A stretch of 64,000 nt of DNA, taken from the NCBI GenBank assembly GCA_900708905.1, contig CAADRB010000071.1, positions 363,825 through 427,824 of the forward strand, written 5' to 3'. Under the pieces are notes generated by a model. It saw only the letters and a program-made list of their open reading frames with translations, made no database searches and was not told where the DNA came from. A program made the translations under genes and the position numbers. Origin of the DNA: Hymenolepis diminuta. Lineage: Eukaryota > Platyhelminthes > Cestoda > Cyclophyllidea > Hymenolepididae. Each line of letters begins with the position of its first letter. Position 1 is the first letter of the stretch. Below are positions 37,721 to 50,866 of this stretch, piece by piece.

Positions 37721-38507
37721 TGAATGATTATCTTCTGTGTCAATCGAAATCGTAAAAAAGTGCATCTTCTCAGAGTTTAATACGTAAAAAATTTGGATAC
37801 TAAAGTGCTCAATCTCTCAATAGCTCATTTGTAGCTGAGTCATGATTTATGACAATTTAAGTGAGACGATAAATAAACTGTCAATGCCCTCTAAATCGAT
37901 AATGTGGTCCCCATGGTTACTAAAGTATCATATAAATATCGATTACTTATTTCCTTCAACAATATTTCAAATAAACTAAAGGGAGCATTTATAAAGGGAA
38001 AGATTTGAGAAAGGAAAATAGATAAACTGTGTAGATTCACAACTCTCAGTTGTTCCAGCAAATACGTCAGCTAATGAGCTTCAAGATGCAGATATAAACT
38101 CCAAAAAATTCGGCTCATCGTCTATTTTCGCTCCACTAACTATTAATAAACCTTTTATTTGTTAGAGAGCAAAAGTAATGACAATTTTTAATATTCATTT
38201 CATTATTTTTTATAGCACTCTGGTTGCCATATTATAAAGTAGCAACTGCTCAAAATCCAGGACGAAGAAGAAAAATGAAGTTTGGGTCACAGAGTTGCTC
38301 TTTTAAAAAGAAAACAATATGCTTAGTGGAATTCTATAATAGAAAGAGGAGTGGCTGCCCAGTAAGCCAATACTTTCAGAGTTGGGCTTATCACCGGTGC
38401 TCGTACATATCAGGAGTGCGTTGTTGACATCCGATGATGAAGATTGCGACTATCTCTCGAGTGCAACACAAATATTCTGTTAGGCTTCTTAACACTTCCA
38501 TAAGACA

Positions 38508-38575
38508 TTAGATATGTGACAAATGATTGGCTATCTAGTTAGCCAATAATGGCGGCGATGTGTTCACCATTTCAG
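38508..38575 (+). repeat. Short interspersed repeat F, copy 2
   Basis: Pairs with 33243-33310 over about 65 bp. Both copies end near a TTCAC(A/C) segment. Confidence 0.5.
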
Positions 38576-39924
38576 AAAAAAATATTTTTCGTGCTTTGAA
38601 TATGATCATTGACTGTCAGATTCCATTGAACTAGTATCATCCTGAAAGTCTGGTCTTTAGAAAAAATTACAAAATAGAGAAATATAAAAATACCGTTCTC
38701 TAATTCCTAGAGGTAGAAGTGACACCACCCAATATTATTAAATACGGTCCATTCCCTCTGTCATCTGATAAATATGAACTGCGAACTAATAAAAACACAA
38801 ATGAATGTAGATCCTCCCTCCTGAAAACCAACGTCTCCACCCGTTTACCTTGAAAATTGTTCAACCACCAAAGGCTCTGAGGACATTTTAAAATATGCAG
38901 CTTTTAGGGACGAAAACTCCCAATCTTGACTGGGATCAGGAAGAAATTTCGGTTTCAAGACCAGGATCTTTGAGTCTTCTCGTCCTTTCCCTTGTCCAAA
39001 TCATATTTCTGATGCTTCTTTTTTCAACTTGAATAAACCCTCATGTTGATCAATTTTGATTAAGGAATAAACAACAAAGGTCCACATGTCACAATGAAGT
39101 GATTCTAGTTGAAAATAGAGTTATACTTGCAGTGGAATTTACTAAAGTGTAGTGAAGATTGTAAATTAAAAGCTCGAATATCTCCGATTAAGAAGGAAGC
39201 TATGTCACTTCAAGAAGTAGGAAGTTAAAGTTTCTGGAATGTCTATGAAAAAAAATGTAATTTCACAGCTTTCATTTTGCAGGAAAATTTAGCCGTTAAA
39301 GTTTAATTTTTAAGTATATTTATGTGAATTAATTAATTAATTAATGTTAATTTTGCTGCAATTTCCTTAACTAGCCGACAAATTGTACGTTCTGCGAGCT
39401 CACTCCATTCGTTCAACTAAATTCAATGCAACTTAATTAAAAATACACCGAGACACGAGAGACCGGTTTAATTGGTTTTGTCTATAAAAATTTTGTGACA
39501 GGTAAAAAATTAGTCGGTGTTAGCTCAAACAACAATATTAAATTTACAAAATACAATTTTAATGTAGATCCAGTGGAAACCGCATTCACAGATTTCACAT
39601 TTGGTCGTGAAGCGGGTAGACTTTTATTAGAAAATTTTATTAAATTTCGTAAATTTTTGTATTATCATATTGTAAATACACTTTCTGCTTTGCATGCATG
39701 TTTTTTTAAGAAATTTTAGACTACTGATCACGAAAGGCAGTAGCACGTGATGGTTAATTTCCCTAAAAGTATTCCAGAAGGCGAATTTTAATCTTTTATA
39801 CTCAATTTTACAAAAAAGTAATGCGTCTCTGTGTTCATCACTGGGACTTATTTGAAGAAATGGTTATGTATCTGAGTGCTAATCGGTTTTGGAACCGGTG
39901 TATAAAAATTCATTTATGTCCACT

Positions 39925-40125
39925 TGCGCCGGGAGTGCCTTGGCCACCATCTGCTTCCGTAGAGGTCACGTATTTGATGTCCACCGATGCATATCTAAAA
40001 AGTGGGACAGCCAACCACACTGGTTAAGCCCGACCAAAATAGGGAGGGGCAGATTTTGAGTCTCTCATAAGGGAGACTTCATGATGCTGCTCTCAACTCA
40101 AAATAGGTGTCAGAAAATACTGTAA
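39925..40125 (+). repeat. tRNA-like SINE copy
   Basis: The head is degraded but shows AGAGGTCACGTATTTGATGT and CCACCGATGCAT. The body is well kept: GGGACAGCCAACCACACTGG, TTAAGCCCGACCAAAATAGG, then TCATAAGGGAGACTTCATGA and GTGTCAGAAAATACTG. Confidence 0.7.
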
Positions 40126-41292
40126 CAAAAAGGCTTGGGAATTATTATTTATATCTATTCCATTTACTGAAACAATTAACAATTATTCCATATCTCAGTA
40201 CATCAAGATACGGACTTCGTCTGAGATTTAATTCACCAAGTGCATTCCCGAACCGATTGTCAGATTCTGCCGTCCACGTCTGGACACGGAGTCTTGAATG
40301 GATAAAAGGGCATAATTTCCCAAGCCAGATAAGTAGTTTTCATTTAGTAGGCAGACGCTTTTGTACTAATCTGTCCGTGTCTCCTAAAGCATTCCCCCAT
40401 TAACATGGAAGGTTCATGAATATCCTTTTTTCATCGGAATATTCCCTCTAATTACTTTCCAAATTACTTTCACTAAGTCAAAATTAGACTGAAATTTATT
40501 TCAAAACAATACCAGTCGAATTAGAAAAACAAATTACATAATTACATTACATTGCTGCTCCATTTGAGAAAGAGTAAGGTCTCTATTTTGCAAAGTAATG
40601 ACGTGAAAGAGTTGCATTCGCTGTGGGCCCTTATTTCTTCAACATAAATTCAGGGAGGTAGAGAATTTTCAGACCATCCAAATCGATCAACTGAAACAAA
40701 AAACAGGGCAAAGGAAGAGGTGAAAAGATACAGTGAGAGCATGGGAATCAAGGGTCTTCACCATCAGTCCGGGAATCGGCGTGATGCTAGACCTTACAGT
40801 CTAGAACTGAGCTATCAGGGGAAAGGCGAGAACAAATCTCTGATAAGGATCTCAAACTGAAACGTTTAAAAACAGTCCAAGTAAACCCAAAAATGTAAAC
40901 ATGATTTTTTTTCGTCAAAACTAATTAAATTAATACTGCTAAGAGAAAAGATTGCAAATTTCGGTAATCCTTCAAAGGTATATTAATGCGCCGGAAAACA
41001 GCTAGACAAAATACAAACAAAATGTTTTAACAGCAATTTCATTGCATTGTTTAATGTATTTAATATAGTATTTTTTATCTATTTTCCATGGCAGAGCTAA
41101 AAACACTACAACTACTCACAGGAATTGAAAATTTTTAAGGAGGCAGGATGTTCAATCTTAAGAGGGAGCATTTAGAGTAGAGGAAGCGAGGTCCAGTGAA
41201 TCAGGAGAACACTACTTCATTGATTTCCAGAATCAACGGGTCGACTGTTTTTTACAAATTGGAGTTCCTTCGGGATAATTGTTTTATTTGGT

Positions 41293-41717
41293 TATCATTT
41301 TTTTAATACAGAAAATGTGGATGAATTGCTTTCATGTGATTACGCAACCATTCATTTCTTATATAATTCTTAAAGTACCCATCTTCTGGACAAAAGAGCC
41401 AATCTGTTGGTAGGACATCTTTGGGTTTGCGGTGATCGCTTCATAGATGACTTCTGATCTCATTTCCATTTGCAAATTGTCGATAGCACAGAGAATGCAC
41501 GCGTATAATTTCTCCGTTGTACAATCTTTCAACCGTGGTTGATACTCAGCCATGCCCATTCGAATTTCGACTTCTATCCCTCCGAACACCAGTTTAGCAT
41601 CGCCCTGAAGGTGGCTTAACCAACTTTTCGTGTGTACCAATTTAGAGATACCTACTTTTAGGAAATGGGACTGGTTCAGTAAGCGTTTTGTGCTTTCGAT
41701 CTTAGAATCGATCTGAG
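41293..41717 (-). pseudogene. Unidentified coding-like island with a zinc-finger-like end
   Basis: One minus-strand frame is open from a possible acceptor (CTCAG|ATC at about 41717) to a stop at 41359-41361. It reads protein-like: LVFGGIEVEIRMGMAEYQP, DCTTEKLYACILCAIDNLQ, MSYQQIGSFVQ. In an overlapping frame the DNA reads DWLFCPEDGYFKNYIRNEWL then RNHMKAIHPHFLY and stop near 41293. That resembles a worn C2H2 finger with L-x2-H-x4-H-P. Two plausible frames with a change between them suggest a decayed transposon or host gene. No family can be named. Confidence 0.3.
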
Positions 41718-42659
41718 TTACGAATTATCACCTTTATAACTAAATCTCATGTTGCGCCAATTATAGTGAGCTCTGCTAATTTAAAATGCCTTCACTTATC
41801 TCATCTACCTGTTCATGGCTTTAAGAAGATAAAAGTGGACCAATGTGGCATGACCAAACATTGAGTTATACCACCTGATTAACAAGCTCTGAAGATTGCG
41901 GCCATGAACTCACCCACGAACTTGAACTTTGGAATATTTGGATATTACAATCGTTATGCGAATCGATAACCTTAGAATTTAAATGAAATAAAATTTTTTA
42001 TAACCTGACTTTATTATGTAGCTATACTCTATTCGCCTTTTCATCCATATTTACCTATTTCTAGATGTTCTTGGTGATCTTTTGCTGCACTGTCATGGGG
42101 ATAATGATGAAAAATTATCATTCAATACAAAAGTGGTTATCACTTCAGCAGATCATTTCTTCCGACTGAGAAAATTGCGTTCACTTTGCTCGTTAATGCC
42201 TGTTTGTATAAATTTCTTCTAGTCTTCAACCTTTCTAACTCTACTTGAATTGAATTTTGAGGAGTTTCGACATTTTGTCAACATTTCTGCAATTTGCAGA
42301 TTTTCAAACGCGGCTAAACTGCACATTTCTCCTCAAAAATTGCCCTCTTCTCTGAAATATTTATGAAATTGCGGATTTGCAATGTTGTGGGTTCTTTTTT
42401 TAATTCTATGCTCACTTAATGAAAGAAATTAGAATATTTGAATTTGGGAACTTTATTGATACCAAACTGCTTCCTCTTCACTTGCGAAATATTTCCATAA
42501 GGTGGATATTTATAAAATCAGTTCAATCGCTTAAATTAAATTAGATTTCAGTTACATCATTCAACATTTTCCTCCACCTCATCTCTGCGATGTTAAACTT
42601 GTAAACTGTGGAATAGCTTATAAGATCATTTGCCTTTTCAACCACTGGAGAAAAATGAA

Positions 42660-42960
42660 GGGAGTATGGCAAGACCGACCCCTCCTTGATTAAGTAATAC
42701 CGGCTGATACGCAGTGAGCAGTGTAGACAGGCATTTGCTGCAATCCAGGAGACGAATCACGAAAATTGAACTCTGGAATGTGGGCTACTCATGTAGTAAA
42801 ATATTGCAAAACTCGATCACAAAGACTAAATGAAGGAAGGCTCTTTGATATCTTGACGCTGTTCTCAGCATCTTTTGATCGCCTTCCTTTTTTCATTTGT
42901 TGAACTTCCTGTTAACCAACTTCAGTTACTTCGCACCGAGATATCGAGATATTGGTATTG
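42660..42960 (+). repeat. Interspersed repeat family B, copy 4 (best copy)
   Basis: The blocks are GACCGACCCCTCCTTGATTA, TACCGGCTGATACGCAGTGA, GTGTAGACAGGCATTTGCTG, CGAAAATTGAACTCTGGAAT and CTTCCTGTTAACCAACTTCA. The other copies were recognised from these. Confidence 0.6.
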
Positions 42961-43197
42961 ATACGGTTTGAATTTTGATTTGCGTCCTATTTTTCTTAAA
43001 GTCCCTAATAACTCATACTTCAATGGTGTTCTATTCGATTAGGACCCAATTTTGGAGCCTCGGTGATAGCCAAGAAGCTATGACTGATTTGTTTCAAAGC
43101 AATTTTTCTCCTAATATAACTTTAATTACAACTCATTAAAATCAAAACATCTCCGAAAATAATAAAACAAAAAATGAAATTTGACAAAAATGTCAAA

Positions 43198-43410
43198 TAG
43201 TGCGTTGGTGGCACAAATATACGTCTTTCATGTCAGGGGTCACGGGTACAATCCCCATCGGCACACACCAAGTGAGTGAAATGGCCTGCCGTATGGCTAA
43301 GTCTCGCTGATATAGAGGGTTGCAGAAGTCAGGTTTCACCTTACGAGGCCTCGTGATGCCACCCCTACTCAAGTTGAGTGTGGGAAAATGTTTTCATATA
43401 TGGCCTAGGA
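43198..43410 (+). repeat. tRNA-like SINE, most complete copy
   Basis: A tRNA-like head GCGTTGGTGGCACAAATATA leads to TCACGGGTACAATCCCCATC, a near-canonical polymerase III B-box. It is followed by CACACACCAAGTGAGTGAAA, a GGCCTGCCGTATGGCTAAGT body, CTTACGAGGCCTCGTGATGC and CTACTCAAGTTGAGTGTGGG. Other copies are truncations or decays of this structure. The total is about 210 bp. Confidence 0.8.
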
Positions 43411-44367
43411 TCTTATTATAAAAGGTAAAAATGAAATAGTTTTGGCTGAGAACTTCAAACTCAAAATTTCCACCCTACTGTCTTGGATTATTGGCTGTTG
43501 AATATCTCAATATGGAGACAATCACGTTCCAATTATAGGCTAACCAGACGGCCACGACATGACAAATTCTTTATGAATAAATTCACTTTCAAAAACTTCT
43601 TTTGACTTCCGGGAACCCAAGATTCTGCCAGTCTTGGTTTTCTATACTGCCATTTATTTCACTTCTCAATTATGTACTTTTCTCCTAAACAATGCTTTGG
43701 AATCAACCACAGCATAGGAGTGATAAAGATGTCGCCTTCGTCATCTCCTAATGAACTTTCTCTTTTCATTAATTCGTTTTTCTTTCATGTAGTCTAGAAC
43801 TCCATGACCACGTATTAATAAAACGAAAATAAACTGTCTTCTTTGTATTGTAAAAGTTACGCTAAATGCATCTAGCAATTGGATGAAATAGGTTGCATAA
43901 ACTCCAAACTCAAAATTCAGATCAAACTTCTGCACCTGGATAAAATTGATCGCGAATAATCCCCGCGGCAAGACATCCTTCTTATTAGACGGTTTTAAAC
44001 TTGTAATAATGCTTTTATTAGTTGCCGTACAAAGTGAAATGTCACGTTATCTCCTTTCAGTTTTCAGTTTCACCTTATTAAAAGAAAGCATTTATTTCAG
44101 AAATGAAAATGATTCATAAAATACCTTTCATTATAATATTATTACCTTAATGCCTGTCTTTTAATATCAAAATTAAAAATATTCATTGTCATTTCTTTAC
44201 TCTAAGATGTTGGTGGGGAAATCAGGTTGGGGTCTTACATAAATTTTACTCAAATTTGCAACATTTTTTTCTTAATATTCCGCATTTTACTCAGCTCTCT
44301 ATGATATATTACCACCAGAAGCACGAAAATGTGGTTGCTGTTAGGAGATCACTAATAATAAGCAAAT

Positions 44368-44540
44368 TACGCATAGCAACGTGATCAATGTACATGGCTG
44401 AGTTGGGTACTCATCAGCACACTTAAAGTATACGGCACGAATGGCTAAGTTTGGTCAGCAAAGGGATGTTGAATGCAGTTTTCTAATCAGAGAATTCAGA
44501 GCGTTTCATCTTTGTCCAAATTAGTGTTGGAAAGAATACA
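44368..44540 (+). repeat. tRNA-like SINE copy, decayed
   Basis: The order ATGTACATGGCTGAGTTGGG, ACTCATCAGCACACTTAAAG, CGAATGGCTAAGTTTGGTCA follows the family body. A facing head fragment (CCAGTGACCTCTGATAAGTC) may start near 44578 on the minus strand. Confidence 0.5.
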
Positions 44541-47164
44541 TACTGCCAGCTATCTATACTCACATTGAGGGAACATGACCCAGTGACCTCTGATAAGTCA
44601 AAAATTTTTCTCTGGTTTGTAAATATTGGCTTACGCCGGCTAAACCCTCCACGAATAAGAAGATAGGAGTGGTGCGATCACTCATTCTTTAAACTCACGA
44701 ATTTTAATTTGTTAATTTGCTTCTGGCATCAGACAACTTAGAGGTGGATAGTGAAATATTTGACCATGAAGCTACAAGAGAAATCAAATTCTGGATCATG
44801 AAAATTAGTGCAATTGTCTGTAATTGTCATGACAATAATTCTCCAATAGAAATTGACTTATCACATATTCTGAAGATATTAAGAACAAAGGTGCAAATTG
44901 GAGTACTTTTCAAAAATGATATATTTTACCTTTTTCTCTATTTAGTAAGTGTAATATTTAAAGCTATGCATCTTCATGTCCAAATCGCATTTGTAACATG
45001 AACAGTAACAAATCATTTCTTGATCATGTGGACTAGCTTGATGTGGACTAAAAACTAACTTGCAAGCCCATCAGGACAGAGGCCAGATGGGAATTGTCTA
45101 CCGCATTGGTTAATTCCGGTCTTCAAGAGAGATGGTACGAAGCAATTTTCTCTTTGATACCTTTTCTCTGCTCAAGTTAGATATTGTCAACAGCTTAATG
45201 TGCTTGAGGAGCTGCTCCTTTAACAGGTTTGGAAATTCTTATGTGTTTATTCTCCAACTTAGAACTTCACCCATGTTCTGTTTTCTTACTATCTCAAATT
45301 TTTTTCTCTTCATTCATTTATGTTCCGATTTTGTTCATAATGTCGATACAAATGGCTGCATCAAGTACATTGTGACGTGGTTACAACTTGGCGCTAAATC
45401 GTCGCGACATGAGGCCAACCCCCGTGTTATCCGGTACAAATGCAATTACATAGACCCCAGAGAGAGATTTAACCAAAGCAAGACCAGTCTAGCAATCAGA
45501 CGTCTATTGATGTAATTCATAATCTATTTTTATCCTTGGTATTGGGGTTGTCCCGAGAGAGCTTTTACGGAGAAGTTTGTACCAATCATTGGACTTTATT
45601 AATCGATATGGCGGGATATGATTAGTCAGGCAACTGATCTATCAATGAATGGCAGTTGACCGCATCATTCCGTAACATCCCGTGGTTATGACGTGAAAAT
45701 GGAGCGGCGATGACGTGGAATCAATATTGCACTTCGGCGCACGGAAAAGTATTGCTCCGCCTTTCTTTCGGAAGCAGTAAACGAGAATCTTGTTTATTAT
45801 TTTAAATTCTTTTCAAATTTATCTGTATCATGATAAATAAGCACAATTCTTTCACTTTCATTATAATGTTATTCTGTTGAATTCATGTTTCAAAGACCCC
45901 TTCTTCCTGGAATAAACAGGAAATTGTATCTAGATACGCTGATGGGACAGAACACAGCAACTCTCCGTGTTTATTTCCGTTTCTGTCCCACCGCTACCCA
46001 CTGCCTTGTGTGGGAGGTCAAATAAACAAAGGTCCTGAAATAAATATTTGAGTGGTAAATGGGTTCAATAATTTAGTAAAAATGGGGAGTGATGTCTAAA
46101 CCCAATTATAATACCTCGACTAATTCTCGATTTATTACCAAATCCATTTGTTTAACAAAAATGATCAGTTAGTACTCGTATTACAATACAATTTGAACAC
46201 AAAGGTGTGTAGGTTTAAGTACTACAATTATTGAATAAAGAGGAGGGTAAAAAACACTCAAGATTTGTACTTTCTTCAACTATCAGACGAATATGAATTG
46301 GTTTGAACAAAACTGGAGAGTTACAAATGTGCAAACGAATCTAAATATTCGCTCTTGAAAACGTTGAAGGCATTTAGGGCGGAGAAGGGCCAGTTTCATC
46401 ATAAGCAATATGCAAATGTAGGCTTTCAATGCAGAAATCTTCAAAATTAACTTTCCCTTTTTTTACAGTAAATATTATGTATTAAAAGTTCGACTTCTTC
46501 CTCTCCAACTTCGATCTTAAATCGGATCCTTTTCACCTGATGAGAAACTTACCCGTTGATTGGAATTAATTAAAATTGTTACTTTGGTTCAATTTCTACA
46601 AGCTAATTGTCTCATCTATCTAGTGCTCTAATCTTCCACAGTCGAACGACTAAGTATTGAATTACGAAAGATGTGACGAGGAAAATTCTATTGAAGGTGA
46701 ACTTTCACTCTTGGAAAAGTCTCATTAAATTTAGTTGTCTACAATGCAGTTATTAAAGCCTAAGACTTCATCGATTATAACACGCTTTCAAAGGGACTCA
46801 AATGTCACTCATTTCTTTCAACTCACTCTGCAACTGTAACTAATCGTTTTGATCAAACGACCCTAACGGTATTAGACTCAGGTGTGAAAAGAGAAAGAAA
46901 TGTAAGCGACCAGAGTAGATTATGATTTTAATAGAGCAAAGTTCACAGTGAAATGGAATTTAAACACTGTGATAGAGAAAATACCACCAGTAAAGTAGAG
47001 TTGTACTGTCGATAGTATGTCATTGGTTGCTTGTTCGGTCTGATCCATAATGTCTACAGAACCCCAAATATTGGTTAGGTCTTCTTCCACACCAAGACCG
47101 AATGGAAGAACATGATTAGTTGGTTTATTTATTAAGTTCTAAGCCCATTTAGGAAAGCGTTTTC

Positions 47165-47340
47165 CCAATGTAGCATCTTGGGGCCTCCCTGGTGGAAGAT
47201 TCGAATTCTGACACTCTCAGTGTTAGTCGGACTTAACCTGTGTGTTTGACCATTCCACCTACTGCGTGTGTGTCGATGGAAGTCGAATCCGCGACTTCTA
47301 ACAGGTGCACGGTGACCAATACCCCATGATACATATGAAG
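47165..47340 (-). repeat. tRNA-like SINE copy
   Basis: Read on the minus strand it has GGTCACCGTGCACCTGTTAG, AAGTCGCGGATTCGACTTCC (B-box), CACACACGCAGTAGGTGGAA and TTAAGTCCGACTAACACTGA, and ends in the GAGGCCCCAAGATGCT block of the family. It is one of the best copies. Confidence 0.75.
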
Positions 47341-48950
47341 AAATAATCCTGTCATTCTTAGATCATAAGCATACACCGTTCTGGCTCATCAAGCCGATCT
47401 CTTACACATTTATCCCGATGACTTTCTCAATACTTGGAAATCAGACAAACCAACAGACTAATGTAAACGTGGAGAGCCATGTCGAGAAAAATGATGAAAT
47501 ACTAACAAATATGATGCAAGCCACCAAGCACGTTATTTTTGAGAAATTGGAAACTGGTTAAATAAGTAAACTTGCTGGTTAGTACGGAAGCACTTGTGCC
47601 CTCAAAGTTTTTTGATCTACCTTCCATTTCCGCACTCTAGTAGACCTTTTTGACTTCATTCTAACTTCTCATGTCTCTAAGATGTTTAATAAATAAATTT
47701 TTCATTACTCTATGCTCACAGGCTCATTCTACAAATGCTCGAGGGCAGTACAGCCAATGCTTAGTCTGATTACAAGTATTTCAGATCCAACAGATGGCCG
47801 TTGAGTCGCTTCTTATTCTCCTCAATATGTGGATGCACTGCTCTTGACAGTTTGACAGTCAATACGGACAAAACTGTCATCCGTCCCACCTGGATCGACC
47901 TTTAAATGTCAGTTATTTGTGGACAATTTTATGCCTATAAATAGTCCTTGAGATAAAGCGCCGTTCACTCTTCTCACAATAAATTTTGTTAGGTCTGAGT
48001 GAAATGAAGCTGGAGCTAAATAGCAGTAAAAAATTATTGCCTATTTTTCCGAAATTTGATAGCATGGTGGCGGATATACAGTTACATTCACATACATAAA
48101 AATTTGATGAGAAAACAAAATTATTAAATAACTTCAGAAGCAGTACAGTAACTGCATTTCGACAGTGGTAATGGAGGAATCTTTTCCCTTTTGGAGGTTC
48201 TCCACCGAAGATATCAATTCGTATTCACAACGTTAACTCAACATTTTTCCACGTAAAAATGTCCAGATTATCGAGCTTGACGGGCTGGATTGCCTATGAG
48301 GTATAGCATACGCAAAATTTGGAAAGAGCATTTTATTTCAGCCTTATATGTATATATCAAAATGTTCCTTTTGCACGGAGCGAGTAAAAACTAGTTGGAA
48401 GTTATAATGAGAATAACCTTGGCCGATTTTCAAAATTTAGATGAAAGCATCCATTTATATATCCAAGACAATGCGAAACTTCTGAGATTTTTAACCATGG
48501 GGAGCATCTAAATATGGAAAACACTACAATACTCCGATGGAAGGATGAGGAGGGATTGAGAAAGCGCAGTGGATAAAAGTCAGTTTTCCATCAGATTTTT
48601 TAATTCTGCTCAATAAATTCAGGTCATTACATTGTGGCATATTGTCCCTGACGAGAAGGGGGAAGAATGCTTTGCGATTCACCGGAAGTGAAATATCAAT
48701 GTCACCTCATTAATTTACCACTGCTACATCGTAACTATGACATAATCAATTGCCATTCATCAATTGGTCTGTTATTTGATCAGTCATATTCTGCCACAAT
48801 CGGGTAGTGGATTCAAATGATTAGTTTAGTCTTCCCCAACCGATCACAATTCGACCAAACCCAATCCTTTCTGTATAAATAGATTATTAATTTTATCAAT
48901 AAAGTCTCTGGTCTGGTCTGGTTATTAGATTAATCTATTCTAGTCAAATC

Positions 48951-48972
48951 TCTCTCTCTCTCTCTCTCTCTG
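48951..48972. repeat. (CT)n microsatellite
   Basis: About ten uninterrupted TC units within a pyrimidine-rich stretch. Likely polymorphic. Confidence 0.9.
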
Positions 48973-50594
48973 AAATCTGAGTAACTATGGCGAACCTTGA
49001 TAGCAAGGTCAGACAGCAGGCTACGACGGTCCCAACGTTCAAACTTCAAGGTCTTACTTCAGTATCCCTGAGTTCTAGATTGGTAAACTGGCCATGCTTA
49101 CAGAGATAATAACTACGACCTACTTATTTTAAAGATGGGCCCTAGATTTGTTTTAAAATACATTGAGGAATATTTGATTATTAGCGATTACATTAGCATC
49201 TGATAGGATTCTGAAGTGAATGGTCATGCGGGTAGAGCAGATTACAATTGTGTATTATCTTTATGCCCCATTTGTATGAATATTTTTGAAATGTTTTCCG
49301 CCTTTAAAATTAGCTTCTTTTAATTCCCCTTGATTTAAACGAAATTTTTAAATGATTTGATCAAAGCGAGCACAAATAGATTCTAGCAATCGATACGAAC
49401 GCTTCTTGTTTTAATACTGTGAGCTTGCTCAGTTTGTATTTTGGCTTTGCTGGATAGCATCTGTAGCTAGTGCAATAGCTTGGGGTAATCTAAGAGGCGA
49501 TTTAACCACCAAGAGGAGCAGATCATAACGGGAGTGTTTAAAATTCTCTCAATTAGACATTTAACTTTCTCTGTTTTGTTATTGTTCATGACAGCGTAAA
49601 AAATACAGATTTAATCATGAGATAGCGTTTGAATGAGGAAAGCAGCAGAAGAATCCAACAAGGTAAAAAACGGATAATTGGGATTAAGGGAAAGCAGTTA
49701 ATGAAGTCAGGACATTGTGAAGAGCGGAAATATCGGGTCGGCCTTATTCTCTTATCGAGTGAAATTCACTTTTTAAAGTACCTGTATTCATATTTCATGA
49801 TTTAGCTACCAGACTCACGGATTAGATAATATCCACGATAGTCAGAGCTTGATGACCAACTGGGTGATTTAACTGAATGGATAATCATGCCACTTCAATT
49901 CATTTGTGTCTTGTTAGGGCCAAGAGAAGGTAGATGAGACTATCAACAATGTCTTGGCCACTTGAGCCACAAGACAATGTCAGACTATTTCCATTAAGGA
50001 TGAGCAGAGTGGAGACAACAACCATGTAACTGGTAAACTGAAAATTTGACTCACTCACTGATATCTTTTAGTACCTGCTCAGGCTACATTTCCATGTAGA
50101 ACGACTACTTACTCATACCTTTATTCTAACTGTCAATGAATAGAGGACGCGAAATCGGCCAACTGCCTCATCCTACGTCATTTCGCTTGTTCTACTCAAT
50201 CTGAATTGTCGTTGATCTACACTGACACCTCCCCTATCCTCCCAACTCCTCCTTCCCACTCTCTTCACCCTCTCTTGTCATTCACTCAGAATTTTCCAAT
50301 ATACATCCATCTGAGCTAATATTTTTGTTAGGGTAGGAACAATTTAACAGTGAAGTCTTTGATCAAACGGCTGTCCGTAGTTAGTATAATCGGTGATTTA
50401 AAACCTCATCGGATAAAGCATCCAGGTACCCTTGTGGAATCTAAGCCATGATTATACACTTCGCTTCTACTAGAAGTCAATTTTAGAACAGCATCTGAAC
50501 TCTGAAATCGTCAGTTTTTCAGCGCTCAATTTCATTTTATCATCACCACACTGAAAATTCGAGCGACATGTTTTCATATGATTTTGTAACCAAC

Positions 50595-50600
50595 TTTATT
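50595..50600 (-). terminator. Putative poly(A) signal of DMAP1
   Basis: AATAAA on the minus strand about 270 bases after the TAG stop is the nearest canonical hexamer in the gene's direction. No cleavage site is known. Confidence 0.35.
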
Positions 50601-50866
50601 CACATAAGTCGTGTCCTGCATTCTGCCTTACACCTTTCCCATTTACCCTCTTTGCCTCTCAAGGTAAATTCCCTTTTGACTATTCTGTTTGAGATGAAAT
50701 TTAGCAGATTATCCCTCTTCTCCACTGTTGGCCCGTTACTCTGCAGCCTTCTCCCAACAATTTCACCCGACAGCCTCCATATCAGAGGAAAAAAGGCAAT
50801 AAGTGAACATTAATATACATGATATTTCATAATAAAATGGAACAATACATATAAATGACTAAAGGT

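Larger units (their letters stand above)
34838..39924. other. Intergenic; scattered coding-like patches, no gene named
   Basis: The stretch includes a possible plus-strand exon near 36.3 kb, repeat B (37430-37720), repeat F copy 2 (38508-38575) and an (AATT)n run at 39327-39345. A minus-strand open frame at 37054-37251 looks helical and basic (HLRKLQRKKYSALKEMANF) but has no good splice sites or match. Confidence 0.4.
40126..43197. other. Intergenic; one coding-like island and repeat B
   Basis: Apart from the island at 41.29-41.72 kb and the repeat B copies at about 41880-42010 and 42660-42960, the sequence is AT-rich with short unrelated open frames. Nothing else was recognised. Confidence 0.45.
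43411..50866. other. Intergenic upstream/downstream stretch; repeats, no gene named
   Basis: The stretch includes SINEs (44368-44540, 47165-47340), a less AT-rich segment with two ATGACGTG motifs (about 45685-45720) and a (CT)n microsatellite at 48951-48972. Open frames up to 127 codons (45132-45515) overlap SINE-like sequence and show no known motif. The left edge of the DMAP1 3' UTR is not fixed; an AATAAA for that gene is at 50595-50600. Confidence 0.45.

Noticed and set aside
21385..43270. True tRNA genes at 21.4 kb and 43.2 kb
   Set aside because: A- and B-box-like blocks are present, but a cloverleaf with anticodon arm could not be drawn, and the same non-tRNA body follows in many dispersed copies, so these are SINE heads.
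45132..45515. 127-codon plus-strand open frame
   Set aside because: It is the longest plus-strand frame but begins in SINE-like sequence, is Phe/Leu/Ser-rich as expected from AT-rich DNA, and has no domain or splice context.
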